A stretch of 64,000 bases of DNA from positions 4,091,894 to 4,155,893 of the forward strand of contig NZ_JAJOZC010000001.1 of the NCBI RefSeq assembly GCF_023701695.1. The letters are read 5' to 3'. The position numbers were made by a program, and so were the translations under genes. This DNA comes from Streptomyces sp. RKAG290. GTDB lineage: Bacteria; Actinomycetota; Actinomycetes; Streptomycetales; Streptomycetaceae. Shown here in pieces: positions 26,512-35,808 of this stretch. The notes below the pieces were generated by a model. That model was not told where the DNA came from and ran no database searches. It worked only from the letters and a program-made list of their open reading frames with translations. How positions within the stretch are numbered: position 1 is the stretch's first letter; every line of letters begins with the position of its first letter.

Positions 26512-27266
26512 GTGATCACCCTCGCCGAAACCAACGAGACCGTCATGAGCGGGGCCCTGCCCATCGCCCTGCCCATCGCCGTGCTCGGCGGGCTCGTCTC
26601 CTTCTTCTCGCCGTGCGTCCTGCCCCTCGTCCCCGGCTACCTCAGTTACGTCACCGGGGTCAGCGGCGCCGACCTGGCGGATGCCCGGCGCGGGCGCATG
26701 GTCGCGGGTGCCTCGCTCTTCGTGCTCGGTTTCACCGTTGTGTTCGTCTCGGGCGGCGCCCTCTTCGGTTTCTTCGGGCAGACGCTCCAGGCGAACAGCG
26801 GGGTCCTGTCCAAGGTCCTCGGCGTACTGATGATCCTCATGGGATCTTCTTCATGGGCCTGATGCCCTGGATGACGCAGCGTGAGTTCCGCATCCACAAG
26901 AAGCCGGTCTCCGGACTGGTGGGCGCCCCGCTGCTAGGTGCCCTCTTCGGGATCGGCTGGACCCCCTGCCTCGGCCCGACGCTCAGCTCGGTGACCTTCC
27001 TCGCGATGGACCAGGGCACCGCCGGACGCGGGGCCATACTGACCGTCGCCTACTGCCTCGGCCTCGGCGTGCCCTTCGTGCTCGCCGCCGTGGCCTTCCG
27101 CAAGGCGCTCGGCGCCTTCTCCTGGGTCAAGCGCCACTACGTATGGGTCATGCGCATCGGCGGCGGCATGATGATCGTGACCGGGCTGCTCCTGCTGACC
27201 GGCGCGTGGGGCAGCATGATGCAGGAACTGCAGGGCTGGTCCAACGGCTTCACGGTGGGGATCTGA
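26512..27266 (+). CDS. ccdA: cytochrome c biogenesis protein CcdA (frameshifted)
   Basis: About 252 residues once repaired; a six-helix membrane protein that passes electrons from cytoplasmic thioredoxin to the ResA-like protein. The two conserved Cys lie in FFSPCVLPLVPGYLSYV and GIGWTPCLGPTLSS, on opposite transmembrane helices. The frame breaks at 26841-26843. One missing G changes MILMGIFFMGLMPWM to MILMGSSSWA and a stop. GTG start at 26512 after GAGAAG, four bases after the previous stop. Probably a sequence error, since both halves are well conserved. Confidence 0.92.
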
Positions 27267-27273
27267 GTACCGA

Positions 27274-29054
27274 ATGAGCAACACCAAGTCCAACCCCTCC
27301 CAGCAGCGCGAGCGCCCGGACGAGCGGGAGGTACGCGCCGAGCAGGACCGGGAGACCGCCCGTGAACTCGGCGCCGCGGGCTCCCAGCTCTCCACCGCGC
27401 CGCGCGAGGAGTCGCTGGCGAATCTGCCGGCCATGGGGATCATCGGCTGGGTCCGCTGGTTCTGGCGCCAGCTCACCTCCATGCGGGTCGCGCTGATCCT
27501 GCTGTTCCTGCTGTCGCTCGGCGCCATCCCCGGCTCGCTGATCCCGCAGAACAGCGTCGACGAACTCAAGGTGCAGACCTTCCAGCAGGCGCACACCACC
27601 GTCACGCCGATCTACGAGAAGCTCCAGTTCTTCGACGTCTACAGCTCGGTGTGGTTCTCCGCGATCTACATCCTGCTGTTCATCTCGCTCATCGGCTGCA
27701 TCGTGCCGCGCACCGCCACGTTCGTCGGCCAGCTGCGCAGCCGCCCGCCGGGCGCACCCAAGCGGCTGACCCGGCTGCCCGCGTACACCACCTGGCGCAC
27801 CGATGCCGAGCCCGAGCAGGTCCGTGAGGCCGCGCTCGCGATGATGCGCAGGCGCCGCTACCGCGCGCACACCGACGGGGACGCGGTCGCCGCCGAGAAG
27901 GGCTATCTGCGCGAGGCCGGGAACCTGATGTTCCACATCGCGCTCATCGTGATGCTGGTGGCCTTCGCCGCGGGACAGCTCTTCAAGTCCGAGGGCGGGA
28001 AACTGGTTGTCGAGGGCGACGGGTTCTCCAACACGATCACCCAGTACGACGACTTCAAGTCCGGGTCGCTCTTCGACAAGGACTCGCTGTCCCCCTTCAG
28101 CTTCAGCCTCGACAACTTCATCGGCACGTACGAGCGCAGCGGCCCGCAGATCGGCACGCCGCGTACCTACGAGGCCCGCGTCACGTACTCCAAGGGCGCC
28201 TACGGCAAGTCGCAGAAGTCCGTCATCAAGGTCAACGAACCCCTCGTCGTCGACGGCACCAAGGTCTACCTGAACGCCCACGGCTACGCGCCCGTCGTCT
28301 CCGTCAAGGACGCCAGGGGCAAGGAGGTCTACCGCAACGCCGTGCCGCTGCTGCCCATCGACAACAACGTCACCTCCACCGGTGCGATCAAGGTGATGGA
28401 CGGCTACCGCGACAAGAACGGCAAGAAGGACCAGCTGGGTTTCCAGGCGTTCTTCGTGCCGACCTTCGCGGGCAACGGCAAGGGCACGATGTTCTCCCAG
28501 TTCCCGGCCGCCGACATGCCGGTGCTGGCCCTCAACGGCTTCCACGGATCGCTCGGCGTCGACTCCGGACTGCCGCAGAACGTGTACCAGCTGGACAAGT
28601 CGAAGATGACGGAGTTCAAGGACGCCAAGGGCAAGCAGCTCAAGCAGCGGCTGCTGGTCGGCGAGACGATGAAGCTGCCCGACGGCGCCGGCTCGATCAC
28701 CTTCGAGGGCATCGACGAGTGGGCCAGCTTCCAGATCTCGAAGCAGCCCGCCAGCGGCTGGGCGCTCACCGGGGCCATCGCCGCGATCGCCGGGCTCGCC
28801 GGTTCCCTGTTCATCCAGCGGCGCCGCGTCTGGGTCCGGGCCGTACGCGGCAGTGACGGCGTCACCGTCGTCGAAATGGCGGGGCTCGGCCGCAGCGAGT
28901 CCGCGAAGCTTCCCGAGGAGCTGGCCGATCTCGCGGTCACGCTCAACGCCGTGGCGCCCACCGCGCCCGGCCCAGACCCCGACCCCGACCCCGATCCGGA
29001 CCCGACCTCGTCGACGCGTCCTCCGCAGAACCTTCCGAAGGGGCTGAGAAGTGA
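27274..29054 (+). CDS. resB: cytochrome c biogenesis protein ResB (frameshifted near its end)
   Basis: About 593 residues. ResB works with CcsB to carry haem across the membrane and attach it to apocytochrome c. Typical features: first helices RVALILLFLLSLGAIPGSLIPQ, WFSAIYILLFISLIGCIVPR, a third at FHIALIVMLVAFAAGQLF, a long extracytoplasmic domain and a last helix near GAIAAIAGLAGSLFIQRRR. The tail carries an Asp-Pro repeat. One C appears to be missing at 29001-29003; adding it ends the protein at VDASSAEPSEGAEK and TGA at 29052-29054. As given, the frame does not stop and runs on for about 570 codons. It lies eight bases after ccdA. Confidence 0.92.
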
Positions 29055-30130
29055 ATCTCGCCGCCGCAACCAACGAGAACCTGGCACACACCAGCAATGT
29101 GCTGATCTACTCGTCGATGGCCGTCTACACGCTGGCCTTCTTCGCGCACATCGCGGAATGGGTGTTCGGCAGCCGCAGCAAGGTCGGCCGCACCGCCGCC
29201 GCGCTGACCACCGAGGCAGCCGCCGCCACGGTGAAGGTCGAGGTCGCACAGAAGGCCGGGGCCACCGCCGTACTGGACCGGCCGAAGATCATCACCCGTA
29301 CCGCGGCAGGTTCCCGCGACGTCCCGGACGGGCCCGGCGCGGCCGGCGGCACGTTCAAGGGCGACCTGTACGGGCGGATCGCGGTCTCCATGACCGTGCT
29401 CGCCTTCCTCGTCCAGGCCGGCGGCGTCCTCGCCCGCGCCCTGTCCGTGAAGCGTGCCCCCTGGGGCAACATGTACGAGTTCTCCATCACCTTCTCCGTG
29501 GTGGCGGTCGCCGCGTACCTGATCCTGCTGGTGCTGAAGAAGAACGTCCGCTGGATGGGGCTGCTCCTGGTCACCACCGTCCTGCTGGACCTCGGCATCG
29601 CGACCACGGTGCTGTACACCTCCAGCGACCAGCTGGTGCCCGCACTGCACTCGTACTGGCTGTGGATCCACGTCTCCACCGCCATCATCTGCGGTGCCGT
29701 CTTCTACATCGGCGGCGTCGGCACGCTGATGTACCTGTTCCGCGACAGCTACGAGAACAAGATCGCCAACGGGGTGGAGCCGGGTACGTTCGCCCAGTCC
29801 GTGCTCTCCCGGCTGCCCGCCGCGTCGACCCTGGACAAGTTCTCGTACCGGATCAACGCCGCCGTCTTCCCGCTGTGGACGTTCACGATCATCGCGGGCG
29901 CGATCTGGGCGGGCGACGCCTGGGGCCGCTACTGGGGCTGGGACCCCAAGGAGGTCTGGTCCTTCATCACCTGGGTGGCGTACGCCTGCTACCTGCACGC
30001 CCGCGCCACCGCCGGCTGGAAGGGCCGCAAGGCCGCCTACCTGGCGCTGATCGCCTTCGGCTGCTGGCTCTTCAACTACTACGGCGTGAACATCTTCGTC
30101 ACCGGCAAGCACTCCTACGCCGGCGTCTGA
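29051..30130 (+). CDS. ccsB: cytochrome c biogenesis protein CcsB
   Basis: A 359-residue polytopic protein, the haem-handling partner of ResB in system II. Eight or so helices; the tryptophan-rich signature WGRYWGWDPKEVWSFITW and HSYWLWIHVS supply the expected aromatic site and His residues. Start GTG at 29051 (NLAAATNENLAHTSN) overlaps the true resB stop by GTGA, so translation is coupled. This overlap is a strong argument that resB really ends at 29054. Reading frame intact. Confidence 0.95.
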   Translation: MNLAAATNENLAHTSNVLIYSSMAVYTLAFFAHIAEWVFGSRSKVGRTAAALTTEAAAATVKVEVAQKAGATAVLDRPKIITRTAAGSRDVPDGPGAAGGTFKGDLYGRIAVSMTVLAFLVQAGGVLARALSVKRAPWGNMYEFSITFSVVAVAAYLILLVLKKNVRWMGLLLVTTVLLDLGIATTVLYTSSDQLVPALHSYWLWIHVSTAIICGAVFYIGGVGTLMYLFRDSYENKIANGVEPGTFAQSVLSRLPAASTLDKFSYRINAAVFPLWTFTIIAGAIWAGDAWGRYWGWDPKEVWSFITWVAYACYLHARATAGWKGRKAAYLALIAFGCWLFNYYGVNIFVTGKHSYAGV

Positions 30131-30237
30131 GGGTCCTGCCGCACGCGTCGGACGCCGCTCGCCGGTCCGGCCAGGCTCAGGCACAGGAGCCGCACCTCAC
30201 GGGTGCGGAACGTGCCCTGCGGGGTCACGCTGTAGCC

Positions 30238-30762
30238 ATGACCGATGCGACGTCCACGATCGAGCGCGGTACCAGCGAGACCCGGGGTGACCAGCAGACT
30301 CTGCGCTTCACCCTCCGGCTGCCCCACCCCGTCCCGCGGGTGTGGGCAGCCGTTGCCAGTTCCGAGGGGCTGCCGGGGTGGCTGGCCGCAGCCGATCCGT
30401 TCGAACCGCACGTCGGCGGGGCCGTCACGCTGCGCTGGCTGAACACCGCACCGGACGGGCAGGCCACGGTCGCCTCCGGCACCGTCACCGCCTGGGACGT
30501 CGAGCGGATCGCCGAGTACACCGTGGACGGCCTGCACGGCCGGATGCGCTTCCACCTGGAACCGCCGCGCGGCGAGCACGTGCTGCTGCGGTTCACCAAC
30601 GAGTTCCGCGGCGACGACGCCCTGCGGCTGGACTGCCTCGCCGGGTGGCACGACCACTTCTGCCACCTCGTGGACGCACTGGCGGGCCACCCCGCCGACT
30701 GGACGAAGTGGACGCCGGTGCGGTGGGCGGGGCTGCGGGAGGAGTACGCGGCTCAGCGGTGA
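30238..30762 (+). CDS. SRPBCC/AHSA1 domain protein
   Basis: A 174-residue START-like protein of the activator-of-Hsp90-like (AHSA1) group. It matches the usual pattern: FTLRLPHPVPRVWAAVASSEGLPGWLA at the N-terminus, GGAVTLRWLN, SGTVTAWDVERIAEYTV, and a long C-terminal helix LDCLAGWHDHFCHLVDALAG. The domain has a hydrophobic pocket; no reaction is known for this subgroup. The ATG at 30238 has no clear ribosome site. It continues the same reading frame as the run-on resB frame, so an automatic caller may swallow it. Confidence 0.85.
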   Translation: MTDATSTIERGTSETRGDQQTLRFTLRLPHPVPRVWAAVASSEGLPGWLAAADPFEPHVGGAVTLRWLNTAPDGQATVASGTVTAWDVERIAEYTVDGLHGRMRFHLEPPRGEHVLLRFTNEFRGDDALRLDCLAGWHDHFCHLVDALAGHPADWTKWTPVRWAGLREEYAAQR

Positions 30763-30792
30763 CCCGGCGGGGCGCGCCGGACGGGTACCGGG

Positions 30793-31248
30793 TCAGTCCT
30801 CGCCGATGTCCTCGTTCCAGAGCGCGGGGTGCTCGCGGACGAACCCGCGCATCAGCTCCACGCAGGCGGCGTCGTCCAGCAGCACGATCTCAACCCCGTG
30901 CCGGGCCAGCCAGTCGTGCCCGCCGTGGAAGGTCTCGGTCTCACCGATCACCACCCGCGAGATCCCGAACTGGCGCACCAGGCCGGAGCAGTACCAGCAG
31001 GGGGACAGCGTGGTCACCATCGTGGTGCCCCGGTACGAGCGCTGCCGCCCGGCGGCCCGGAACGCGGCGGTCTCCGCGTGCGTCGACGGATCGCCGTCCT
31101 GCACCCGGCGGTTGCGGCCGCGGCCGAGCAGCTCACCGTCCGCCCCGTACAGGGCGGCGCCGATCGGGATGCCGCCCTCGGCGAGGCCCGCGCGGGCCTC
31201 GCCGAGAGCGGTCGCCAGCCATGCCGTGTCCCGGCCGGCCGTGCTCAT
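30793..31248 (-). CDS. cytosine deaminase-like nucleoside deaminase
   Basis: A 151-residue member of the cytidine deaminase fold. The zinc site is complete: HAETAAF (His and catalytic Glu) and SPCWYCSG (two Cys). The sequence GGIPIGAALYGADGELLGRGRNRRVQ and the end FVREHPALWNEDIGED are typical of the yeast Fcy1-like group acting on free cytosine or similar bases rather than on tRNA. The ATG start overlaps the stop of the upstream fusion gene by four bases, so the two are cotranscribed. Confidence 0.9.
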   Translation of the reverse strand: MSTAGRDTAWLATALGEARAGLAEGGIPIGAALYGADGELLGRGRNRRVQDGDPSTHAETAAFRAAGRQRSYRGTTMVTTLSPCWYCSGLVRQFGISRVVIGETETFHGGHDWLARHGVEIVLLDDAACVELMRGFVREHPALWNEDIGED

Positions 31249-33251
31249 GAGGCGAGCGGGGTGTCCAGGACCGCCTTGCGGTGACTGAACGTCTCCAGCG
31301 AGTACCGGCCGTGGTAGTTGCCCATGCCGCTCTCGCCGACCCCGCCGAACGGCAGGTCCGACACCGTCAGATGGGCCAGCGGCAGCCCGATCCCGACGGC
31401 GCCCGACGACGTCTCGGCGACCAGCCGTTCACGTACGGCGTCGGACTGCGTGAACGCGTACAGCGCGAGCGGCTTGTCCCGGTCGTTGATGAACGCGATC
31501 GCCTCGTCGAGACCGTCGACCGTGACGATCGGCAGCACCGGGCCGAAGATCTCCTCCCGCATCACGGGCGCGTCCGGCGCCACATCGGCCAGCACGGTCG
31601 GCGCGATGTACTTGCTGTCCCGGTCGTACGCCCCGCCGGTCACCGTGCGGCCGGAGCCGAGCAGGCCGGTCAGCCGGTCGAAGTGGCGCCGGTTCACGAT
31701 GCGCCCGTACTCGGGGTGCGTCGAGGCGTCCGCCCCGTACAGCCCCTCGACCGCGGCGGCGAGCGCGTCCGCGAGGGCGGCGCCGGTCTCCGGGTCGGTC
31801 AGTACGTAGTCGGGGGCGACGCAGGTCTGGCCCGCGTTCAGGAACTTGCCGGCCGCCAGCCTGCCCGCGACCGCCTTCAGGTCCGTGTCGCGGTCCACGA
31901 ACACGGGTGACTTGCCGCCGAGTTCGAGCGTCACCGGAGTGAGGTGCTTCGCCGCCGCGGCCATCACGATCCGGCCCACCGTGCCGTTGCCGGTGTAGAA
32001 GATGTGGTCGAAGTGCTCGGCCAGCAGCGCGGTGGTCTCGGGGATCGCGCCCTCCACGACGGCGACCGCGTCCCGGTCCAGATAGCGCGGCAGCAGCCGG
32101 GCGACGGCGGCGGAGGTCGCGGGCGCCAGCTCGCTCGGCTTCGCCACCACCGCGTTGCCCGCGGCCAGCGCGCCGACGACCGGGGCCAGCAGCAGCTGCG
32201 CCGGGTAGTTCCAGGGCGCGATGACCAGGACGACGCCGAGCGGGTCCTGCACGGTGTGGGCCTTCGCCCCGCCGAGCGAGGCCGGTACGGGGGCGGGCTC
32301 GGGCCGCAGCCAGTCCGCCAGGCGCTCCAGCGTGTGGTCGATCTCGCGGACGGTGAAGTCGATCTCGGTGCGGTACGCCTCCTTGCGGCTCTTGCCGAGG
32401 TCGGCGTGGAGCGCGTCGGCGAACTCGTCACCGCGTTCGGTCAGCATCGCGCGCAGCTGCCTGAGCTGGCCCGTGCGCCAGTCGAGGCTCTTGGTGCGGC
32501 CGCTGCGGAAGGTGGCGCGGAGGCGGTCGACGGTCTCGGCCGGGGTCTCGACGGGCGCCAGCGCGGCGACGATCTCGCGGGCCAGCTGCTCGGAGGAGGC
32601 CGGGTTCTGACCGGTGTGCAGCGTGCGGTCGGCGACGGTGTGCGCGGCGAAGGGGGAGGCCGCCGCGTAGTCGGCGCCCCGCGCGATCAGCCGGTCCTCC
32701 AGCAGCCAGGGCGCCTTGTCGGCGAGGCCGCCGATGGACTCCTCGGCGTTGCTGAATCCGGTCATGCGGTAGCCGGCGAACGGCCAGCTGCCGTCCTCGC
32801 GGCGGGCGGCGAGCAGCGCGGCCGGCGCGTGGCAGAGCACGCCGAGCCGGGTACCGGAGTCGAGTGCGGTGGTCAGCAGCCGCCCGGAGAGCTCGCTCAC
32901 GGCCAGGTCCTCCATGGGCCCGTGACCGCCGGGGTAGAAGACGGCGTCGTACCGGTCCGGGTGGATGTCCTCCAGCCGGGCCGGGCTGCGGAGCTCGGCG
33001 CCGATCGATTCCAGGTACGCGGCGACGGCGTCGGCCTGCTCCTGACCGCCGTTGGCGGCGGCCGCCAGGCTGCCCGCGTCCACGGTGGGCGTGACGCCGC
33101 CGGGGGTGGCGAGCGTGATGGCGTAGCCGGCCTCGGTGAAGACCCGGTGCGGCGCGGCCAGCTCCTCGGCCCAGAACCCGGTGGGGTGGGTGGTGCCGTC
33201 GTTGAGGGTCCAGTGGTCTGCGCCGGTGAGAACGAACAGTACGGAGGGCAT
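31245..33251 (-). CDS. DJ-1/PfpI-aldehyde dehydrogenase fusion
   Basis: A 668-residue two-domain enzyme. Residues 1-230 are an Hsp31-type DJ-1/PfpI domain: VLFVLTGADHWTLNDG, the Glu in GFWAEELAAPHRVF, FYPGGHGPMEDL and the nucleophile Cys in LGVLCHAPAALL. Relatives act as glyoxalase III or on glycated proteins. Residues about 235-668 are a class 3-like aldehyde dehydrogenase: VIAPWNYPAQLLLAPV, TLELGGKSPVFVD (general base Glu) and AGQTCVAPDYVL (catalytic Cys), ending GNYHGRYSLETFSHRKAV. The short linker APVE has no start codon or ribosome site, so a true fusion is likely. ATG after AAGGGAG. Probably detoxifies reactive aldehydes or dicarbonyls (inference). Confidence 0.88.
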   Translation of the reverse strand: MPSVLFVLTGADHWTLNDGTTHPTGFWAEELAAPHRVFTEAGYAITLATPGGVTPTVDAGSLAAAANGGQEQADAVAAYLESIGAELRSPARLEDIHPDRYDAVFYPGGHGPMEDLAVSELSGRLLTTALDSGTRLGVLCHAPAALLAARREDGSWPFAGYRMTGFSNAEESIGGLADKAPWLLEDRLIARGADYAAASPFAAHTVADRTLHTGQNPASSEQLAREIVAALAPVETPAETVDRLRATFRSGRTKSLDWRTGQLRQLRAMLTERGDEFADALHADLGKSRKEAYRTEIDFTVREIDHTLERLADWLRPEPAPVPASLGGAKAHTVQDPLGVVLVIAPWNYPAQLLLAPVVGALAAGNAVVAKPSELAPATSAAVARLLPRYLDRDAVAVVEGAIPETTALLAEHFDHIFYTGNGTVGRIVMAAAAKHLTPVTLELGGKSPVFVDRDTDLKAVAGRLAAGKFLNAGQTCVAPDYVLTDPETGAALADALAAAVEGLYGADASTHPEYGRIVNRRHFDRLTGLLGSGRTVTGGAYDRDSKYIAPTVLADVAPDAPVMREEIFGPVLPIVTVDGLDEAIAFINDRDKPLALYAFTQSDAVRERLVAETSSGAVGIGLPLAHLTVSDLPFGGVGESGMGNYHGRYSLETFSHRKAVLDTPLAS

Positions 33252-33302
33252 GGGGGTACTCCCTTGCGGGCGAAATGCGGGGCGGGCTCAGAAGCCCGTA
33301 AC

Positions 33303-33315
33303 TTGATATGCTCAA
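33303..33315. promoter_or_regulatory. MarR-type operator 1, TTGATATGCTCAA
   Basis: Inverted repeat TTGA-N5-TCAA, flanked by C and G that extend the arms, in the divergent promoter between the fusion gene and marR. Its reverse complement differs from operator 2 at one base. Confidence 0.65.
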
Positions 33316-33343
33316 GCAATCCAGTTCATGTAACTGCCAAATA

Positions 33344-33356
33344 TTGAGCATGTCAA
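33344..33356. promoter_or_regulatory. MarR-type operator 2, TTGAGCATGTCAA
   Basis: Second TTGA-N5-TCAA site. Its centre is 41 bp (about four helical turns) from operator 1 and it is its mirror image with 12 of 13 bases matching. It lies just upstream of the marR coding region, as expected for autorepression. Confidence 0.65.
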
Positions 33357-33394
33357 ATAAATGTCGGCGGATGCCGATCGAAGAATGGCCGACC

Positions 33395-33857
33395 ATGACC
33401 ACCGAACCGACGCCCCGCGCCGTCACTGCTCCGGACGATGGAGCCGCCCCGACCCCGGAGGACCTGCTGGAGCCCCTGGCCGTCGTCGTCCGCGGCCACC
33501 ACGACGACCTCACCGCCGCCGCCGCCCGTCATGGCCTGTCCACCTCGCAGGCCCGGGCGCTGATCGCGCTCAACCAGCCCATGCCGATGAGCGCGCTCGC
33601 CGCCCACCTGGTCTGCGACGCGTCGAACGCCACCGGCCTCATCAGCCGCATGGAGACCCGCGGCCTGGTCAGCAGGGCCCCGCCCCCGGCGACCGCCGCT
33701 CCAAGGTCGCGAGCCGCACCCACCAGGGCACGGAGCTCGCCCACACGATCCGCGCCGAGATGCGCGCCGTGCACGGCGCCCTGGAAGCGCTCACCCCGAG
33801 GAACGCACAGCGCTGCTGCCCCTGCTCGACCGGCTGGGGCAGCTGCTGTACGCGTGA
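33395..33857 (+). CDS. MarR family regulator (two frameshifts)
   Basis: About 154 residues when repaired. The readable core is MarR-like: LEPLAVVVRGHHDDLTAAAARHG, LSTSQARALIALNQPMPMSALAAHLVCDASNATGLISRMETRGLVSR. One missing G near 33684 (CCCCGCCCCC for CCCCGGCCCCC) and one missing C near 33797 (ACCCCGAGG for ACCCCCGAGG) break the wing and last helices. With both restored it reads RAPAPGDRRSKVA...THQGTELAHTIR...LTPEERTALLPLLDRLGQLLYA. It is divergent from the DJ-1/aldehyde dehydrogenase gene and is its likely repressor. Two breaks in one gene could mean decay, but the error pattern of the window favours sequencing faults. The start codon is uncertain. Confidence 0.82.
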
Positions 33858-33868
33858 TCCGTGCCGCC

Positions 33869-34261
33869 CTACGAGGCGGGCGGTGCCTCCGGCCCGCTGT
33901 CGCGCCGCTTGAGCTCGTCCTCCCGGCGGCGCAGGTCCGCCTCCCAGTCCTTGAGCAGCGACTCGTCCCGCCGGCTCTCGTCCTTCAGCGACTTGAGGAA
34001 TTCGGGATTGTCGTCCGGCGCCACCCACCGGGTGCGCCGGGCGCTGTGCCACTCGGAGGGCGTGCGGCCACCGGCGGGCACCTCGCGCACCTTGCCCGCG
34101 GCCAGCCACACGATCGGGCCGACGATCCAGAACAGCAGGATGATGAAGACCCAGGCGACCTTCGGCAGGTGCTTGGCCTCGTCCTCCGGGGTGTTCAGGC
34201 AGTCGATGAACGCGTAGATCGTCAGCGCCAGCGGCAGAAGGTAGATCAGGGCCCGGAGCAT
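33869..34261 (-). CDS. PLDc_N domain membrane protein
   Basis: A 130-residue protein with two helices (LRALIYLLPLALTIYAFIDCL and KVAWVFIILLFWIVGPIVWLAAGK), the PLDc_N pair first seen at the N-terminus of phospholipase D-type cardiolipin synthases, here without the enzyme. The C-terminal 60 residues are charged and helical (EFLKSLKDESRRDESLLKDWEADLRRREDELKRR), a probable coiled coil in the cytoplasm. Such stand-alone proteins are very common in Streptomyces; the function is unknown. It converges with marR, 12 bases away. Confidence 0.88.
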   Translation of the reverse strand: MLRALIYLLPLALTIYAFIDCLNTPEDEAKHLPKVAWVFIILLFWIVGPIVWLAAGKVREVPAGGRTPSEWHSARRTRWVAPDDNPEFLKSLKDESRRDESLLKDWEADLRRREDELKRRDSGPEAPPAS

Positions 34262-34350
34262 GGTGGAAAAGTCCCCCCGAGGAGAGTTGGCGGGGCAATG
34301 TCCCGCCCCGGTGACGGGCCCAGGGTAGCGGGTGGCCGATACTTGTCCGC

Positions 34351-35808
34351 ATGGCTTACGACGATCTTCGATCCCTCCTCCGGGCTCTGGAGCGCGAGGG
34401 CGAGCTCAAGCGCATCAAGGCCGAGGTCGACCCGTTCCTGGAGGTCGGTGAGATCGTCGACCGGGTGAACAAGGCCGGCGGGCCCGCGCTGCTCTTCGAA
34501 AACGTCAAGGGCTCCTCGATGCCCCTGGCCATGAACGTGTTCGGCACCGACAAGCGGCTGCTCAAGGCGCTCGGGCTGAAGTCGTACGCCGAGATCAGCG
34601 ACAAGATCGGCGGGCTGCTCAAGCCGGAGCTGCCGCACGGCTTCGTCGGGGTCCGGGAGGCCTTCGGCAAGCTCGGCACGATGGTGCACGTACCGCCGAA
34701 GAAGGTGAAGTCGGAGAACGCACCCGTGCAGGAGGTCGTCCTCACCGGCGACGACGTGGACCTGGGCCAGCTGCCCGCGCTGTTCACCTGGCCCAAGGAC
34801 GGCGGCTCGTTCTTCAACCTGGGACTCACCCACACCAAGCACCCCGAGACCGGCGTACGCAACCTCGGGCTCTACCGGCTCCAGCGCCACGACCGCCGCA
34901 CCATCGGGATGCACTGGCAGATCCACAAGGACAGCCGCAACCACTACCAGGTCGCCGCCAAGCGCGGCGAGCGGCTGCCGGTCGCTATCGCCTTCGGGGC
35001 GCCGCCCGCCGTGACGTACGCCTCCACCGCACCGCTGCCCGGCGACATCGACGAGTACCTCTTCGCCGGGTTCATCCAGGGCAAGCGCATCGAGATGGTC
35101 GACTGCAAGACCGTCCCGCTCCAGGTCCCCGCGCAGGCCGAGGTCGTCATCGAGGGATGGCTGGAGCCCGGGAAGACGCTGCCCGAGGGGCCGTTCGGCG
35201 ACCACACCGGTTTCTACACGCCGCAGGAGCCGTTCCCCGCGCTGACCATCGACTGCGTGACGATGCGCAAGCGCCCGCTGCTCCAGTCGATCGTGGTGGG
35301 CCGGCCGCCGACCGAGGACGGGCCGCTGGGCCGCGCCACCGAGCGCTTCTTCCTCCCGCTGCTCAAGATCATCGTGCCGGACATCGTGGACTACCACCTC
35401 CCCGAGTCCGGCGGCTTCCACAACTGCGCGATCGTCTCGATCGACAAGAAGTACCCGAAGCACGCCCAGAAGGTGATGAGTGCCATCTGGGGCGCCCACA
35501 TGATGTCGCTGACGAAGCTGATCGTCGTGGTGGACTCCGACTGCGACGTCCACGATCTGCACGAGGTGTCCTGGCGGGCGCTCGGCAACACCGACTACGC
35601 GCGTGACCTCACCGTCGCCGAGGGGCCGGTCGACCATCTCGACCACGCCTCCTACCAGCAGTTCTGGGGCGGCAAGGCCGGCATCGACGCGACGAAGAAG
35701 TGGCCCGAGGAGGGCTACACCCGGGACGGGGGCTGGCCGGACATGGTCGAGTCCGACCCGGAGACGGCGGCGAAGGTCGACCGCCGGTGGAAGGAATACG
35801 GACTGTGA
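34351..35808 (+). CDS. mqnL: UbiD-like menaquinone biosynthesis decarboxylase
   Basis: A 485-residue UbiD-family decarboxylase that uses prenylated FMN. Motifs: GPALLFENVKGS, RNLGLYRLQRHDRRTIGMHWQIHKD, ESGGFHNCAIVSIDKKYPKHA, and the Glu-Arg-Glu network region (EGPFGDHTGFYTPQEPFPAL). In futalosine-using bacteria this protein removes a carboxyl group from the late naphthoate intermediate. It is followed, with a four-base overlap, by the UbiA-type prenyltransferase, and a UbiX-like gene lies 1.7 kb further on. The gene symbol is inferred from this context. Confidence 0.9.
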   Translation: MAYDDLRSLLRALEREGELKRIKAEVDPFLEVGEIVDRVNKAGGPALLFENVKGSSMPLAMNVFGTDKRLLKALGLKSYAEISDKIGGLLKPELPHGFVGVREAFGKLGTMVHVPPKKVKSENAPVQEVVLTGDDVDLGQLPALFTWPKDGGSFFNLGLTHTKHPETGVRNLGLYRLQRHDRRTIGMHWQIHKDSRNHYQVAAKRGERLPVAIAFGAPPAVTYASTAPLPGDIDEYLFAGFIQGKRIEMVDCKTVPLQVPAQAEVVIEGWLEPGKTLPEGPFGDHTGFYTPQEPFPALTIDCVTMRKRPLLQSIVVGRPPTEDGPLGRATERFFLPLLKIIVPDIVDYHLPESGGFHNCAIVSIDKKYPKHAQKVMSAIWGAHMMSLTKLIVVVDSDCDVHDLHEVSWRALGNTDYARDLTVAEGPVDHLDHASYQQFWGGKAGIDATKKWPEEGYTRDGGWPDMVESDPETAAKVDRRWKEYGL

